Assembly (NCBI RefSeq): GCF_016836705.1
Contig: NZ_JAFCGY010000011.1
Span: forward strand, 62,001 to 126,000
Source: Mesorhizobium caraganae
GTDB taxonomy: Bacteria; Pseudomonadota; Alphaproteobacteria; Rhizobiales; Rhizobiaceae
Length of the DNA stretch: 64,000 bases
Direction: 5' to 3'
A model generated the notes under the pieces. The model did no database searches, had not been told where the DNA came from, and saw nothing but the letters and a program-made list of their open reading frames with translations. Of this stretch, positions 26,403 through 37,342 are shown in pieces; the first letter of the stretch is position 1, and each line of letters starts with the position of its first letter. The position numbers were made by a program, and so were the translations under genes.

Positions 26403-27098
26403 ATGGCAGACGGCAATAGATACTTCCCGGCCCCGCGCCTGATCCTTGCCGCTTTGGTGGCGGGCGTGCTGGCGGGCGCGGTCGCGGTATATGTCAGCGA
26501 CAGCGGTTCTGGCAACAACGCAGCCTCCGGCAGCACGCCGGCGCAAGCTGCCACTGGCGGCGGCAAGGACGACGTCGCCTGTGCCGCCAAGAGCGACCGT
26601 GCCAAGAAGGTCGCCGCCGCGGCCACGGGCCAGGTTGCCGCATTGCTGCCCGCCGATCCGCCGCAATCGCTGAAAAGCCTGGCCTTCAACGGTCCCGACG
26701 GCAAGCCGATGACGATCGCCGACCATGCCGGCAAGACGGTGCTGCTCAATCTCTGGGCGACATGGTGCGCGCCTTGCCGTGCCGAAATGCCGGCGCTTGA
26801 TGCGCTGCAGAAGGAAAAGGGCAGCGACGCCTTCGAGGTGATCGCGGTCAATGTCGATGCCGGCGACGATGTGAAGCCGAAGAAATTCCTTGGCGACATC
26901 GGCATCGAGAAGCTTGGTTTCTATCGGGATTCGACGCTGGCGTTGTTCAACGACGTCAAGACGCGCGGCCTGGCGCTTGGCCTTCCCGTCACCATGCTGA
27001 TCGACGGCGAAGGCTGCCTGGTCGCCCATATGAATGGTCCGGCCGAATGGTCGGGACCGGATGCCAAGCGGCTCGTCGAGGCCGTACTCGCGCCTTAG
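26403..27098 (+). CDS. tlpA: TlpA-type thiol:disulphide oxidoreductase
   Basis: A 231-residue membrane-anchored thioredoxin-fold protein. One N-terminal helix (LILAALVAGVLAGAVAVYV) is followed by a low-complexity linker and a thioredoxin domain with LWATWCAPCRAEMPALD, the W-C-x-x-C redox site. Rhizobial TlpA reduces periplasmic cysteines during cytochrome oxidase assembly. The start at 26403 is uncertain, since a GTG at 26379 is in frame. The stop overlaps the stop of the convergent MHYT protein gene within TTAG. Confidence 0.9.
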   Translation: MADGNRYFPAPRLILAALVAGVLAGAVAVYVSDSGSGNNAASGSTPAQAATGGGKDDVACAAKSDRAKKVAAAATGQVAALLPADPPQSLKSLAFNGPDGKPMTIADHAGKTVLLNLWATWCAPCRAEMPALDALQKEKGSDAFEVIAVNVDAGDDVKPKKFLGDIGIEKLGFYRDSTLALFNDVKTRGLALGLPVTMLIDGEGCLVAHMNGPAEWSGPDAKRLVEAVLAP

Positions 27099-29539
27099 GC
27101 TGAGCGAAGCGCCGCCGCCGGTTCGAGCATCAGGATGCTGCCGCTGCGCGGTTTGATCGGGGCGTCGTCCCCAGCTGGTGCAGTGACGCCGGTCAGTTCG
27201 CTGAACGCCTCGATCGGGCTCGGCCGGCCAAGATAATAGCCCTGGCCAATCTCGCAGGCCTCGGCGTCGAGGAATTTCAGTTCGCCCAGCGTCTCGACGC
27301 CCTCGGCCAGAACCGGCAGGCCAAGACCACGGCCAAGCCCCAGAACGGCGCGCACGATGGCCGCCACCTGGCCGTTGCTGTCGACCGATTTGATGAACGA
27401 GCCGTCGATTTTGATCTTGTCGAAGGGGAAGGCGCGAAGGTTGGACAGCGAGGAGTAGCCGGTGCCGAAATCGTCCATCGCCACACGCACGCCCAGCGCT
27501 TTGACCTGCCGCAAGGTGGCGAGCGCGCGCGGCATATCCTTGACCAGCGCCGTTTCTGTGATCTCGAGTTCGAGCCTGCTGGGCGCTAGCCCGGAGGCGA
27601 GGAGGACCTCGTGGACCTTGCGGCTGAAATTCGGGTTGTGGAGCTGCACCGCCGAGACATTGACCGCGACGGTGAGAGGGCTCTTCCAGCGGGCAGCCTC
27701 GGCGCAGGCTGTCGCCAGCACCCATTCGCCGATATGAATGATGACGCCGCTGTCTTCGGCCACCGGGATGAAGGTCGCCGGCGACACGTCACCGCGCTGC
27801 GGATGGCGCCAGCGGATCAGCGCCTCGAACCCGACCATCCGCCCGCTGCTGATCTCCTTTTGCGGTTGGTAGACGAGCCGAAACTCATTGCGCGCTATGG
27901 CCTGGCGCAGCTCGTGCTCCATCACGCGCCGGTCGCGCGCCTCGGCGCCCATCGAGGCCTCGAAATAACGGTAGGTGTCCTTGCCTTCGGCTTTGGCGCG
28001 ATAGAGCGCGGTGTCGGCGTGGCTGACCAGGGCTGTCGGTTCATCGGCGTCGAGCGGATAAAGTGCAATGCCGATGCTGGCCGACACCAGGCCGCCGCCG
28101 ACCGACTGCCGGTTTTCCTCGCGCATCGACGCCAGCACCGCCTCGGCGATGCGGCCGGCTGCCTGCGGATCAGAAAGGTTCGGGGCGATGATGGCGAACT
28201 CGTCGCCGCCGAGACGCGCCAGCATCTGCCCCTGGCGGAGCACGCCGGAGGCGCATAGCGCCACCTTCTGCAGCATGGCATCGCCGGCGCCGTGCCCGAA
28301 CAGGTCGTTCACTTCCTTGAAGCGGTCGAGGTCGAGCAGCAACAGCGCAAGATGCCCGCCCTTGCCGCCGCGGCTCATTGCGGCAATTTCGGCCTCGAGC
28401 CGGCCGGAGAAACTGCGGCGGTTGGGGAGCCCGGTCAGCGGGTCGAAGTGGGCGAGGCGCAGGATCTCCTGCTCGGCCTTCTTGCGTTCGCGGATGTCGC
28501 GTACTGCAACGACGCTGTGCCGCTTGCCGCAATAGTCGATGCTCCTGGCGATCAATTCGACGGGGATGGCGGTGCCGTCATGGCTTCTCAACTCGGCCTC
28601 CAGTGCCTGTCCGCTGCAGTCGGACATGCTGGCTGCGGTGCGTTCGCCGAAAAGGTCGCCGAGCAGCATCGCGTTCAGCGCTTCCGGCGCCATGCCGGTG
28701 AGAGCGGCGATGCTGTCATTGGCGCTGACGATGCGGGTGCCGTCGCAGACGATCAGGCCCTCGACGGCGGCGTTTGCGAGGTCGTGCATACGCTCGGCCT
28801 CGAGCTTGTGACGACGGAAGCGCAGGTCGATCCACAGTGCCGCGGCTGAAAGCACCAGGATCGCCAGGCTGACTGCAGCGGCGGCGAAGGCCTGCGATAC
28901 CGGCTCGACCGTGAACTGCGATATCTCAATGGAGGAGTCCGGGAAGATCGACACCGCGCCCATGGCGATGAAATGCAAGGTGCAGATCGCCAGCGTCAAC
29001 AGGACGGCGGCGCCGATGGTCGCCTGCATGGACGGGCGCCGCAGCACGACCAGCAGCGCCAGCGCGGCGAGGGTGACGCCTGCCAGCAGCGAGACGGCGA
29101 CCAGAAGCGAGTTCCAGACGATGCGCCCTTCGACTTCGAAAGCGGCCATGCCGATATAGTGCATAGCGGCGATGCCGGCACCGAGGATCGCGCCGCCGAC
29201 CAAAGCGTAGTCGATGCCCCGGCGCAAGGTGGCAATCCACATGCCGGCGGCTGTCAGGGCGACGGAAGCGGCGAGCGAAAGCGCCGACAGTTCCGCATTG
29301 TACGCGTTGGGTATTCCCGGAGAAAAGGCAAGCATGGCGATGAAATGCGTCGCCCAGATACCGAAGCCCGTGGAAGTGGCTGATATCATCAGCCAGGTAT
29401 AGCGGTTGCGCTCGCTTGAGCGGTCGACATGGCGAAGCAGATTGACCGCCGAGAACGAAGAAATACCGCAAATAAGGGCTGCCAGTGCGACCAGTTTCAG
29501 ATCGTGTTCGTGCACGATGCAATTATAGACCGTCAGCAT
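27095..29539 (-). CDS. MHYT-PAS-GGDEF-EAL cyclic-di-GMP protein
   Basis: An 814-residue membrane protein. An N-terminal MHYT sensor with about seven helices shows three repeats of the motif (ATHFIAM, AMHYIGM, TLHFIAM), thought to bind metal. Then come a PAS domain (about 250-350), a GGDEF domain (RLGGDEF about 442-448) and an EAL domain (GFEALIRW, about 570-577). Both output motifs look intact, so it may make and break cyclic-di-GMP; the RxxD inhibitory site before GGDEF is absent (RQGQ). The related NO-responsive sensor family suggests a gas or redox input. I take the ATG at 29539; the frame is open to 29566. Confidence 0.92.
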   Translation of the reverse strand: MLTVYNCIVHEHDLKLVALAALICGISSFSAVNLLRHVDRSSERNRYTWLMISATSTGFGIWATHFIAMLAFSPGIPNAYNAELSALSLAASVALTAAGMWIATLRRGIDYALVGGAILGAGIAAMHYIGMAAFEVEGRIVWNSLLVAVSLLAGVTLAALALLVVLRRPSMQATIGAAVLLTLAICTLHFIAMGAVSIFPDSSIEISQFTVEPVSQAFAAAAVSLAILVLSAAALWIDLRFRRHKLEAERMHDLANAAVEGLIVCDGTRIVSANDSIAALTGMAPEALNAMLLGDLFGERTAASMSDCSGQALEAELRSHDGTAIPVELIARSIDYCGKRHSVVAVRDIRERKKAEQEILRLAHFDPLTGLPNRRSFSGRLEAEIAAMSRGGKGGHLALLLLDLDRFKEVNDLFGHGAGDAMLQKVALCASGVLRQGQMLARLGGDEFAIIAPNLSDPQAAGRIAEAVLASMREENRQSVGGGLVSASIGIALYPLDADEPTALVSHADTALYRAKAEGKDTYRYFEASMGAEARDRRVMEHELRQAIARNEFRLVYQPQKEISSGRMVGFEALIRWRHPQRGDVSPATFIPVAEDSGVIIHIGEWVLATACAEAARWKSPLTVAVNVSAVQLHNPNFSRKVHEVLLASGLAPSRLELEITETALVKDMPRALATLRQVKALGVRVAMDDFGTGYSSLSNLRAFPFDKIKIDGSFIKSVDSNGQVAAIVRAVLGLGRGLGLPVLAEGVETLGELKFLDAEACEIGQGYYLGRPSPIEAFSELTGVTAPAGDDAPIKPRSGSILMLEPAAALRSA

Positions 29540-29666
29540 CTCGCCCCACCTGCTCTCCCGCAGCAATCAAGCCATCGACTTGATTAGTGCGGGACGCTTG
29601 AAGAATCGGTTATGCGCGCCACAACTACAGCGGGTTTTTCGGGTTGTACCTTGCGGCGATCTTTTC

Positions 29667-30710
29667 TCATACCAAGCGCACGGTCACGAGCAGCGCTTCG
29701 TGATCGGAGCTTGGGCGGCCATCCGGAAGCACCGCGGGCAGAACTGAAGGGGCGCTTGCCGCAAGGCCACGGGTGAAGAACCAGTCGATGCGGCCGACTG
29801 GTGCCGGATTGCCGGCCTCGCGCCGCTGTGTCGGCAAATCGAGATTGTTGGCGGCCTGCCAGCCATAACCGCGCCCGGCAAGGACGGCGAACAGTGGTTC
29901 GTGGCGTTCGACGTCATCGATCAGCCGGCCGGGCTCGGCCGCGATGCGCGCTCGCCATGCGACAGGATCGTCATTGCGTTCCTCATGGGTGGCGGTCAAC
30001 GTGTTGAAGTCGCCGCCGATCAGCACCGGCGCCTCGGGATCGTATCTGTCGATGGCATCGAGGAGATGGCGGGTCTGGTCGGCCCTGCCGGCAGGATCGG
30101 TGCGGTTTTCGAGATGCACCGAGACGACCGTTACCCGACGGTCGCCGAGCTGCACCTGGCCGCCGATCGCCATGCGGCCGCCAATGCGCGGCTGGCCGCA
30201 CTCCGGCCGGAACCAGCCGCCGGCCGCGTCGAGGCGCACCAGAAAGGGCCGCTGCAAGGGCACGACGCTGGTTACGGCGTTGCCGTGAAAGCCCTCGCTG
30301 TTGGCGGCTTCGCCAGTTTTTGCGCGCTCAGCCTCGTTACCGCCGCCGAGCTCGACGAACTCGACGCCATAGGCATAGGCGTGGCCGAGCCGGTCAGCCA
30401 GCGTCCGCAATGGATGGCCATTGCCGGAGCGCGCCATGCCGTTGTCGACCTCGGACAAAAGCACCACGTCGGGAGACTGGGCGGCAAGCGTTGCGGCGAT
30501 GGCATCGCCGTAGCGAAGCCGCTCAACGTTCCAGGCCACAACGGTCAGGGCCTCGCCAGCCTTATCGCGCGACGCCGTGCCGCCGATCTCGATCTGGCCG
30601 AGCGCGGGAATGGCGGCTGCATGACGCAGATGGGTAGCGCTGTCGCGCGGGCCTTCGCGCATCGCCTGGCGGTCGGCGACGGGCACATGCGTCAATTGCT
30701 GGACCAGCAT
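29667..30710 (-). CDS. Endonuclease/exonuclease/phosphatase-fold protein
   Basis: A 347-residue metal-dependent hydrolase of the EEP fold: VAWNVERLRYGD, VLLSEVDNGMARSGN, GFHGNAV, VSVHLENRTDP, GGDFNTL and SSDHEALLV. These supply the Asn, Glu, His, Asp and final Asp-His catalytic residues. Family members cut DNA, RNA, lipids or phosphoinositides; the target is unknown. The start is ATG at 30710 behind GGAGAG. The N-terminal ~50 residues have no clear signal peptide. It is divergent from the ugp operon. Confidence 0.86.
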   Translation of the reverse strand: MLVQQLTHVPVADRQAMREGPRDSATHLRHAAAIPALGQIEIGGTASRDKAGEALTVVAWNVERLRYGDAIAATLAAQSPDVVLLSEVDNGMARSGNGHPLRTLADRLGHAYAYGVEFVELGGGNEAERAKTGEAANSEGFHGNAVTSVVPLQRPFLVRLDAAGGWFRPECGQPRIGGRMAIGGQVQLGDRRVTVVSVHLENRTDPAGRADQTRHLLDAIDRYDPEAPVLIGGDFNTLTATHEERNDDPVAWRARIAAEPGRLIDDVERHEPLFAVLAGRGYGWQAANNLDLPTQRREAGNPAPVGRIDWFFTRGLAASAPSVLPAVLPDGRPSSDHEALLVTVRLV

Positions 30711-30909
30711 TCGTCTCTCCACTCAAGTCCGCCATCTGGCGCCGTCATCTGGCAGGATACATTAGCCGGATAATCATTCTTTCGGCAGGGTCTTTTCGCC
30801 GTTCCGAGGCGCCCTAGCTACCTAGAGCGTCGATGTGACGGTTTCATGCCGGCGTGGCCGTCGAGGAGGAGAGACTGGCTGTCCACAGGCCTGAAAGGGC
30901 ACAACAGAA

Positions 30910-30927
30910 CTGTCACATACCTTCTCT
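30910..30927 (+). promoter_or_regulatory. Candidate Pho box upstream of ugpB
   Basis: CTGTCAC, four bases, then CTTCTCT form two half-sites 11 bases apart, similar to the Pho-box repeat CTGTCAT-N4-CTGTCAT. The first half matches at six of seven bases, the second at about five. It lies some 65 bases upstream of the ugpB start. ugp genes are phosphate-starvation genes in other rhizobia, which supports the reading, but the match is modest. Confidence 0.45.
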
Positions 30928-30991
30928 ATGAGAGCGGCAAGGGACTTGCGCAAAGCCTGATGTCATCAGCCACTCAAGAGGGATAAAATCC

Positions 30992-32344
30992 ATGTCGATC
31001 TTCAAGCAGGGCCTTGCGGCCCTTGCCGCCGGCGCCTTCAGCATCGCGCTGGCGCAGCCGGCTGCCGCGGAGCCGGTCAAATTCGATTTCTGGTTCGGCC
31101 TGTCGGGCGACCTCGCCCGCGTCGTCGATACGTTGTGCAAGAACTTCAACGCTTCGCAAGCCGACTATGAAGTCGTCTGCACCAGCCAGGGCAATTACGA
31201 CGCCACGCTGCAGAACACCATCGCCGCCTTCCGCGCCGGCAAGCAGCCTGCCGTCGTGCAGGTCTATGACGTCGGCACCGCCACCATGATGCTGTCGGGC
31301 GCCTACAAGCCCGCAGACAAGCTGATGGAAGAAAACGGCTACAAGATCGACTACGCCGACTATTTCCCCGGCATCGCCCGCTACTATGCGACGTCGAAGG
31401 GCGAGATGCTCTCGTTCCCGTTCAATTCCTCGACCCCGCTGATGTACTGGAACAAGGACGCCTTCGCCAAGATCGGCAAGACAGAGGCACCGAAGACCTG
31501 GGAAGATGTCGCCACCGACCTCAAGGCCCTGAAGGACGCCGGCTATGAATGCCCGATGGCGATCAACATCTCGGCCAATGAAAGCTGGCAACTGATGGAG
31601 CAGTTCTCGGCGCTGCACAACCAGCCGATCGCCACCAAGAACAATGGCTATGACGGCCTCGACGCCCGTCTGGAAGTCAACAAGACCAAGTTCGTCCAGT
31701 ATGTCACCGATCTGAAGAAGTGGTATGATGCCGGCCTGATCAAGATCAAGTCCAAGGACCTCGGCCAGGATATGGTGCAGTCCTTCGCGACCGGCACCTG
31801 CCAGGTCATCCTGACCTCGGTCGGCGACCACGGCACCGTCGGCCGCACGCAGAAGGAAGGCATGAACTGGGATGTCGCCGAACTGCCGGTCTATGCCGGC
31901 ACCGAGCGCAAGAACTCGCTGGTCGGCGGCGCGTCGCTGTGGGTGCTTTCCGGCAAGTCGGACGCCGAATACAAGGGCGCGGCCGCGTTCCTGAACTTCA
32001 TCCACGACCCCAAGACCGCTTTGTTCTGGTCGACCAACACCGGCTACATCCCGGTGACCAAGTCGGGCTTCGACTACCTGAAGTCCCAGGGCTTCTATGA
32101 CAAGGCGCCCTACAAGGGCCGTGAAGTCGCGATCGCCAGCCTGACCGCGTCGGAGCCAACGGAAATCACCCGCGGCATCCGTCTGGGCAACTTCACCCAG
32201 ATCCGCGCCGAGTTCGGCACCCAGATGCAGGCGATCTTCGCCAACAAGGTCAGCGTCCAGGAAGGCCTCGACACGCTGGTCAAGAATGGCGACGCCATCC
32301 TTGAGCGCTTCCAGCAGACCTATCCGGGCAAGACCCTGCCCTAA
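30992..32344 (+). CDS. ugpB: Glycerol-3-phosphate ABC transporter, binding protein
   Basis: A 450-residue periplasmic solute-binding protein. The signal peptide (KQGLAALAAGAFSIALAQPAAAEP) is followed by VKFDFWFGLSGDLARVVD, the UgpB start. It should bind sn-glycerol-3-phosphate (and possibly glycerophosphodiesters) and deliver it to UgpAE. A GAGGG ribosome site precedes the ATG. A strong hairpin (32359-32391) follows the stop, so this most abundant subunit may be made in excess. It is the first gene of ugpBAEC and a phosphodiesterase gene. Confidence 0.93.
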   Translation: MSIFKQGLAALAAGAFSIALAQPAAAEPVKFDFWFGLSGDLARVVDTLCKNFNASQADYEVVCTSQGNYDATLQNTIAAFRAGKQPAVVQVYDVGTATMMLSGAYKPADKLMEENGYKIDYADYFPGIARYYATSKGEMLSFPFNSSTPLMYWNKDAFAKIGKTEAPKTWEDVATDLKALKDAGYECPMAINISANESWQLMEQFSALHNQPIATKNNGYDGLDARLEVNKTKFVQYVTDLKKWYDAGLIKIKSKDLGQDMVQSFATGTCQVILTSVGDHGTVGRTQKEGMNWDVAELPVYAGTERKNSLVGGASLWVLSGKSDAEYKGAAAFLNFIHDPKTALFWSTNTGYIPVTKSGFDYLKSQGFYDKAPYKGREVAIASLTASEPTEITRGIRLGNFTQIRAEFGTQMQAIFANKVSVQEGLDTLVKNGDAILERFQQTYPGKTLP

Positions 32345-32358
32345 CCCCGGATACCGGT

Positions 32359-32391
32359 ATGGCCGCCCGCCAAGAATCGACGGGCGGCCAT
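32359..32391 (+). terminator. Hairpin between ugpB and ugpA
   Basis: ATGGCCGCCCG and CGGGCGGCCAT pair perfectly over 11 bp around an 11-base loop. The downstream bases are TTTCGC, not a long U run, so it is more likely a stabiliser or partial terminator than a full stop. It sits 15 bases after the ugpB stop and 60 bases before ugpA. Confidence 0.7.
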
Positions 32392-32450
32392 TTCGCATCT
32401 AGTCTCGATGCAGGAAAACGGGCCGGCGGTTCAACGGCCTGGGCGGATCA

Positions 32451-33335
32451 ATGGAAAAACGCGTTACCTTCAGCAGGTGGACTATCGGCATCCTCTTCGC
32501 GGTGCCGCAGCTGCTTTTAATCTTCACCTTCTTCTACTGGCCTGCCGGCCAGGCGGTGTACTGGTCGTTGACGTTGCAGCAGCCATGGGGCGGCGGCAAC
32601 ATCTGGGTCGGGCTCGACAATTTCCGCTCGATCCTGTCCAACGCAGATTACTGGAATTCGATCAGCGCCAGCCTCATCTTTGCCGGTATCAGCACCGGGC
32701 TGGCGATGTTCATCGCGCTGGTGCTTGCCGCGCTCACCGATCGCCAGCTTGCCGGCTCGCGCCTTTACCGAGTGGTGCTGATCTGGCCCTACGGCATCGC
32801 CGCGCCTGCGCTGGCGCTGGCGTTCCGCTTCATCTTGGCGCCGGAAGCCGGCTTCATGGCCGTCGTCAACCAGGTCTGGCCCGGCTTCTGGGATCCCGGC
32901 CTTGATGGCGCTGATGCCATGGCGTCGATCATCGTCGCCTTTTCCTGGAAATATGTCGGCTATAACTTCATCTTCTTCCTCGCCGCATTCCAGGCCATAC
33001 CGCGCTCGCTAATCGAGGCGGCGGCGATGGACGGGTCCGGCGTCATCAGGCGTTTCTGGGACATCCAGTTCCCGCTGATCACACCGACGATCTTCTTCCT
33101 GCTCGTCATCAACATCACCGAAAGCTTCCAGGATTCCTTCGGCATCGTCGACATCATGACCTCGGGTGGCCCGGCCAACGCCACCAATCTGATGGTCTAC
33201 AAGATCTATTCCGACGGCTTCAAAGGGCTGGACTATTCCGGTGCTGCCGCACAGAGCATCATCCTGATGATGCTGATCATCGTGCTGACCATCTTCCAGT
33301 TCCGCTTCATCGAGCGGCGCGTGCACTACAGGTGA
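32451..33335 (+). CDS. ugpA: Glycerol-3-phosphate ABC transporter, permease UgpA
   Basis: A 294-residue inner-membrane permease with about six helices and the EAA loop EAAAMDGSGVIRRFWDIQFPL that contacts the ATPase. It pairs with UgpE to form the channel. The start ATG at 32451 follows the hairpin by 60 bases. ugpE begins within ten bases of its stop, indicating one transcript. Confidence 0.93.
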   Translation: MEKRVTFSRWTIGILFAVPQLLLIFTFFYWPAGQAVYWSLTLQQPWGGGNIWVGLDNFRSILSNADYWNSISASLIFAGISTGLAMFIALVLAALTDRQLAGSRLYRVVLIWPYGIAAPALALAFRFILAPEAGFMAVVNQVWPGFWDPGLDGADAMASIIVAFSWKYVGYNFIFFLAAFQAIPRSLIEAAAMDGSGVIRRFWDIQFPLITPTIFFLLVINITESFQDSFGIVDIMTSGGPANATNLMVYKIYSDGFKGLDYSGAAAQSIILMMLIIVLTIFQFRFIERRVHYR

Positions 33336-33342
33336 GATGATC

Positions 33343-34257
33343 ATGGTAGAGCGCACCCCGTTCCTGAATTTCTTCACCCATGTGATCCTGTTCGTCGGCT
33401 TCGTATTTTGCATCGCGCCGTTCGTGATCGTAGCCATCGCCGCATCGCACAACCTCAAGGACGTCAACGACGTGCCGATGTCGCTGCTGCCGGGCAGCGA
33501 CTTCTGGGTCAACATCAAGACGGCTTGGGCAACGGCCGACCTCGGGCCGAAGCTGCTCAACAGCTTCATCATGGCAACCGGTGTCGCCGCCGGCAAAGTG
33601 ATCATCTCGGCGCTCACCGCCTTCTCGATCGTCTATTTCCGCTATCCCGGCCGCACCTTCATCTTCTGGCTGATCTTCGTGACGCTGATGCTGCCGCTGG
33701 AGGTGCGCATCGTGCCGACCTATGCGGTCGTCGCCAATGTGCTCGAACCCTATCAGACGATCATGGATCTGACCGGTCTATCCTGGCTGATCGAGAAGGT
33801 TTCGGGCGTGCATGTCGCGCTCAATCTGGGGATGCTCAATTCCTATCCCGGCCTGATCTTGCCGCTGATCGCCACCGCCACCGGCACCTTCCTCTACCGG
33901 CAGTTCTTCCTGACCGTTCCCGACGAGTTGACCGAGGCAGCGCGCATGGACGGCGCCGGACCGCTGCGCTTCTTCATCGATATCCTGTTGCCGCTGTCGC
34001 GCAACAATATGGCCGCGCTCGGCACCATCATGTTCCTATGGGCGTGGAACCAGTATCTGTGGCCACTGCTCATCACAACCGACCAGTCGCATGCCACCGC
34101 GGTGACCGAACTCAAACAGCTCATCCCCAATGTCGGCGGCGCCCCCGAATGGCACATTGCCATGGCCGGCACGCTGATCATCATGCTGCCGCCGCTGGTC
34201 GTCGTGGTGCTTATGCAACGCTGGTTCGTGCGCGGCCTGATTGCCACCGAAAAATAA
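33343..34257 (+). CDS. ugpE: Glycerol-3-phosphate ABC transporter, permease UgpE
   Basis: A 304-residue partner permease with about six helices and an EAA loop (EAARMDGAGPLRFFIDILLPL). Its expected start is MVERTPFLNFF at 33343, spaced six bases from AGGTGAG; another ATG at 33337 is in frame. It completes the UgpAE channel. ugpC follows after ten bases, with an AAGGAG site. Confidence 0.93.
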   Translation: MVERTPFLNFFTHVILFVGFVFCIAPFVIVAIAASHNLKDVNDVPMSLLPGSDFWVNIKTAWATADLGPKLLNSFIMATGVAAGKVIISALTAFSIVYFRYPGRTFIFWLIFVTLMLPLEVRIVPTYAVVANVLEPYQTIMDLTGLSWLIEKVSGVHVALNLGMLNSYPGLILPLIATATGTFLYRQFFLTVPDELTEAARMDGAGPLRFFIDILLPLSRNNMAALGTIMFLWAWNQYLWPLLITTDQSHATAVTELKQLIPNVGGAPEWHIAMAGTLIIMLPPLVVVVLMQRWFVRGLIATEK

Positions 34258-34267
34258 GGAGCAAACA

Positions 34268-35368
<1,101 letters not shown>

Positions 35369-35443
35369 TTTTTGCAGCCATCGGCAAGCGCATTCCCGTC
35401 CGCTTCGGACGGACGGCTAAGCAATCTCCCAAGGAAAAGTCGC

Positions 35444-36247
35444 ATGAAAATCATCCAGGTCACCGATGTCCATCTGGGACGACGCGGCGAGATCCGCTAT
35501 GGCGCGAACCTGCATGAGCGGCTCGACCGCTGCATCGACCACATCAATGCCCGCCATGGTGATGCCGCCCTTTGCGTCTTCAGCGGCGACCTGACCGAGA
35601 CCGGGGTGCCTGAAAGCTACGCCGATCTCAAATCGGCCTTGAGCCGGCTTTCGCTGCCATACCGGCTGCTGCCGGGAAATCACGACCGGCGGGCCAATCT
35701 GGTGGCGGCATTTCCCGAAAACCCGATCGACGACAATGGCTTCGTGCAGTCGGTCGTCGATACGTCGGAAGTGTCGCTTTTGTTCCTCGACAGCCTGGCC
35801 GAAGGCCGCGTCACTGGCGAACTCTGCGACAAGCGGCTTGCCTGGCTCGACGCGCGGCTCACTGAAGCGGCGGGACGACAGGCCTATATCTTCCTGCATC
35901 ATCCGCCGGTCGAGCTCGGCCTGCCGCTGCTCGACCCGCTCGGGCTGGAACAGCCCCAGCGTTTCCTCGAGGTGCTGACGCGCCATGGTAATGTCGGCCA
36001 TATCTTCTTCGGCCATGTCCATCGCGACATTGCCGGCATGGTCGCCGGCATCCCGTTCACCGCGCAGCGCGGCCTGCATGCCCGCTTCATGCTCGACCTG
36101 GTCGGCGAGGAGGTTGTCGAGCAGGCGCCGCCGACCTACGGCATCGTGCTCATCGACGCCGCCGCGCGACGCGTGGTCGTGCACAACAACGACTTCCTCG
36201 AGACTTGGCCGCTTTGGTCGCCGGCGACGGGCGAGAGGGTTGACTAG
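35444..36247 (+). CDS. Calcineurin-like phosphodiesterase (GpdQ/CpdA-like)
   Basis: A 267-residue metallophosphoesterase. The dinuclear metal motifs are all present: QVTDVHLG, FSGDLTETG, LPGNHDRR, LHHPPVELG and FFGHVHRD. Relatives include CpdA (cyclic AMP) and GpdQ (glycerophosphodiester). Placement 75 bp after ugpC favours hydrolysis of imported glycerophosphodiesters to glycerol-3-phosphate; that is an inference from context. The ATG at 35444 has AAGGAAAAG upstream. No signal peptide is seen, so it is cytoplasmic. It converges on the iron transporter operon. Confidence 0.86.
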   Translation: MKIIQVTDVHLGRRGEIRYGANLHERLDRCIDHINARHGDAALCVFSGDLTETGVPESYADLKSALSRLSLPYRLLPGNHDRRANLVAAFPENPIDDNGFVQSVVDTSEVSLLFLDSLAEGRVTGELCDKRLAWLDARLTEAAGRQAYIFLHHPPVELGLPLLDPLGLEQPQRFLEVLTRHGNVGHIFFGHVHRDIAGMVAGIPFTAQRGLHARFMLDLVGEEVVEQAPPTYGIVLIDAAARRVVVHNNDFLETWPLWSPATGERVD

Positions 36248-36259
36248 GAGCTGATCTCG

Positions 36260-37338
<1,079 letters not shown>

Positions 37339-37342
<4 letters not shown>

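Noticed and set aside
30974..32398. A 474-residue antisense frame over ugpB
   Set aside because: It mirrors a clear ugpB gene; long antisense frames are common in high-GC DNA.
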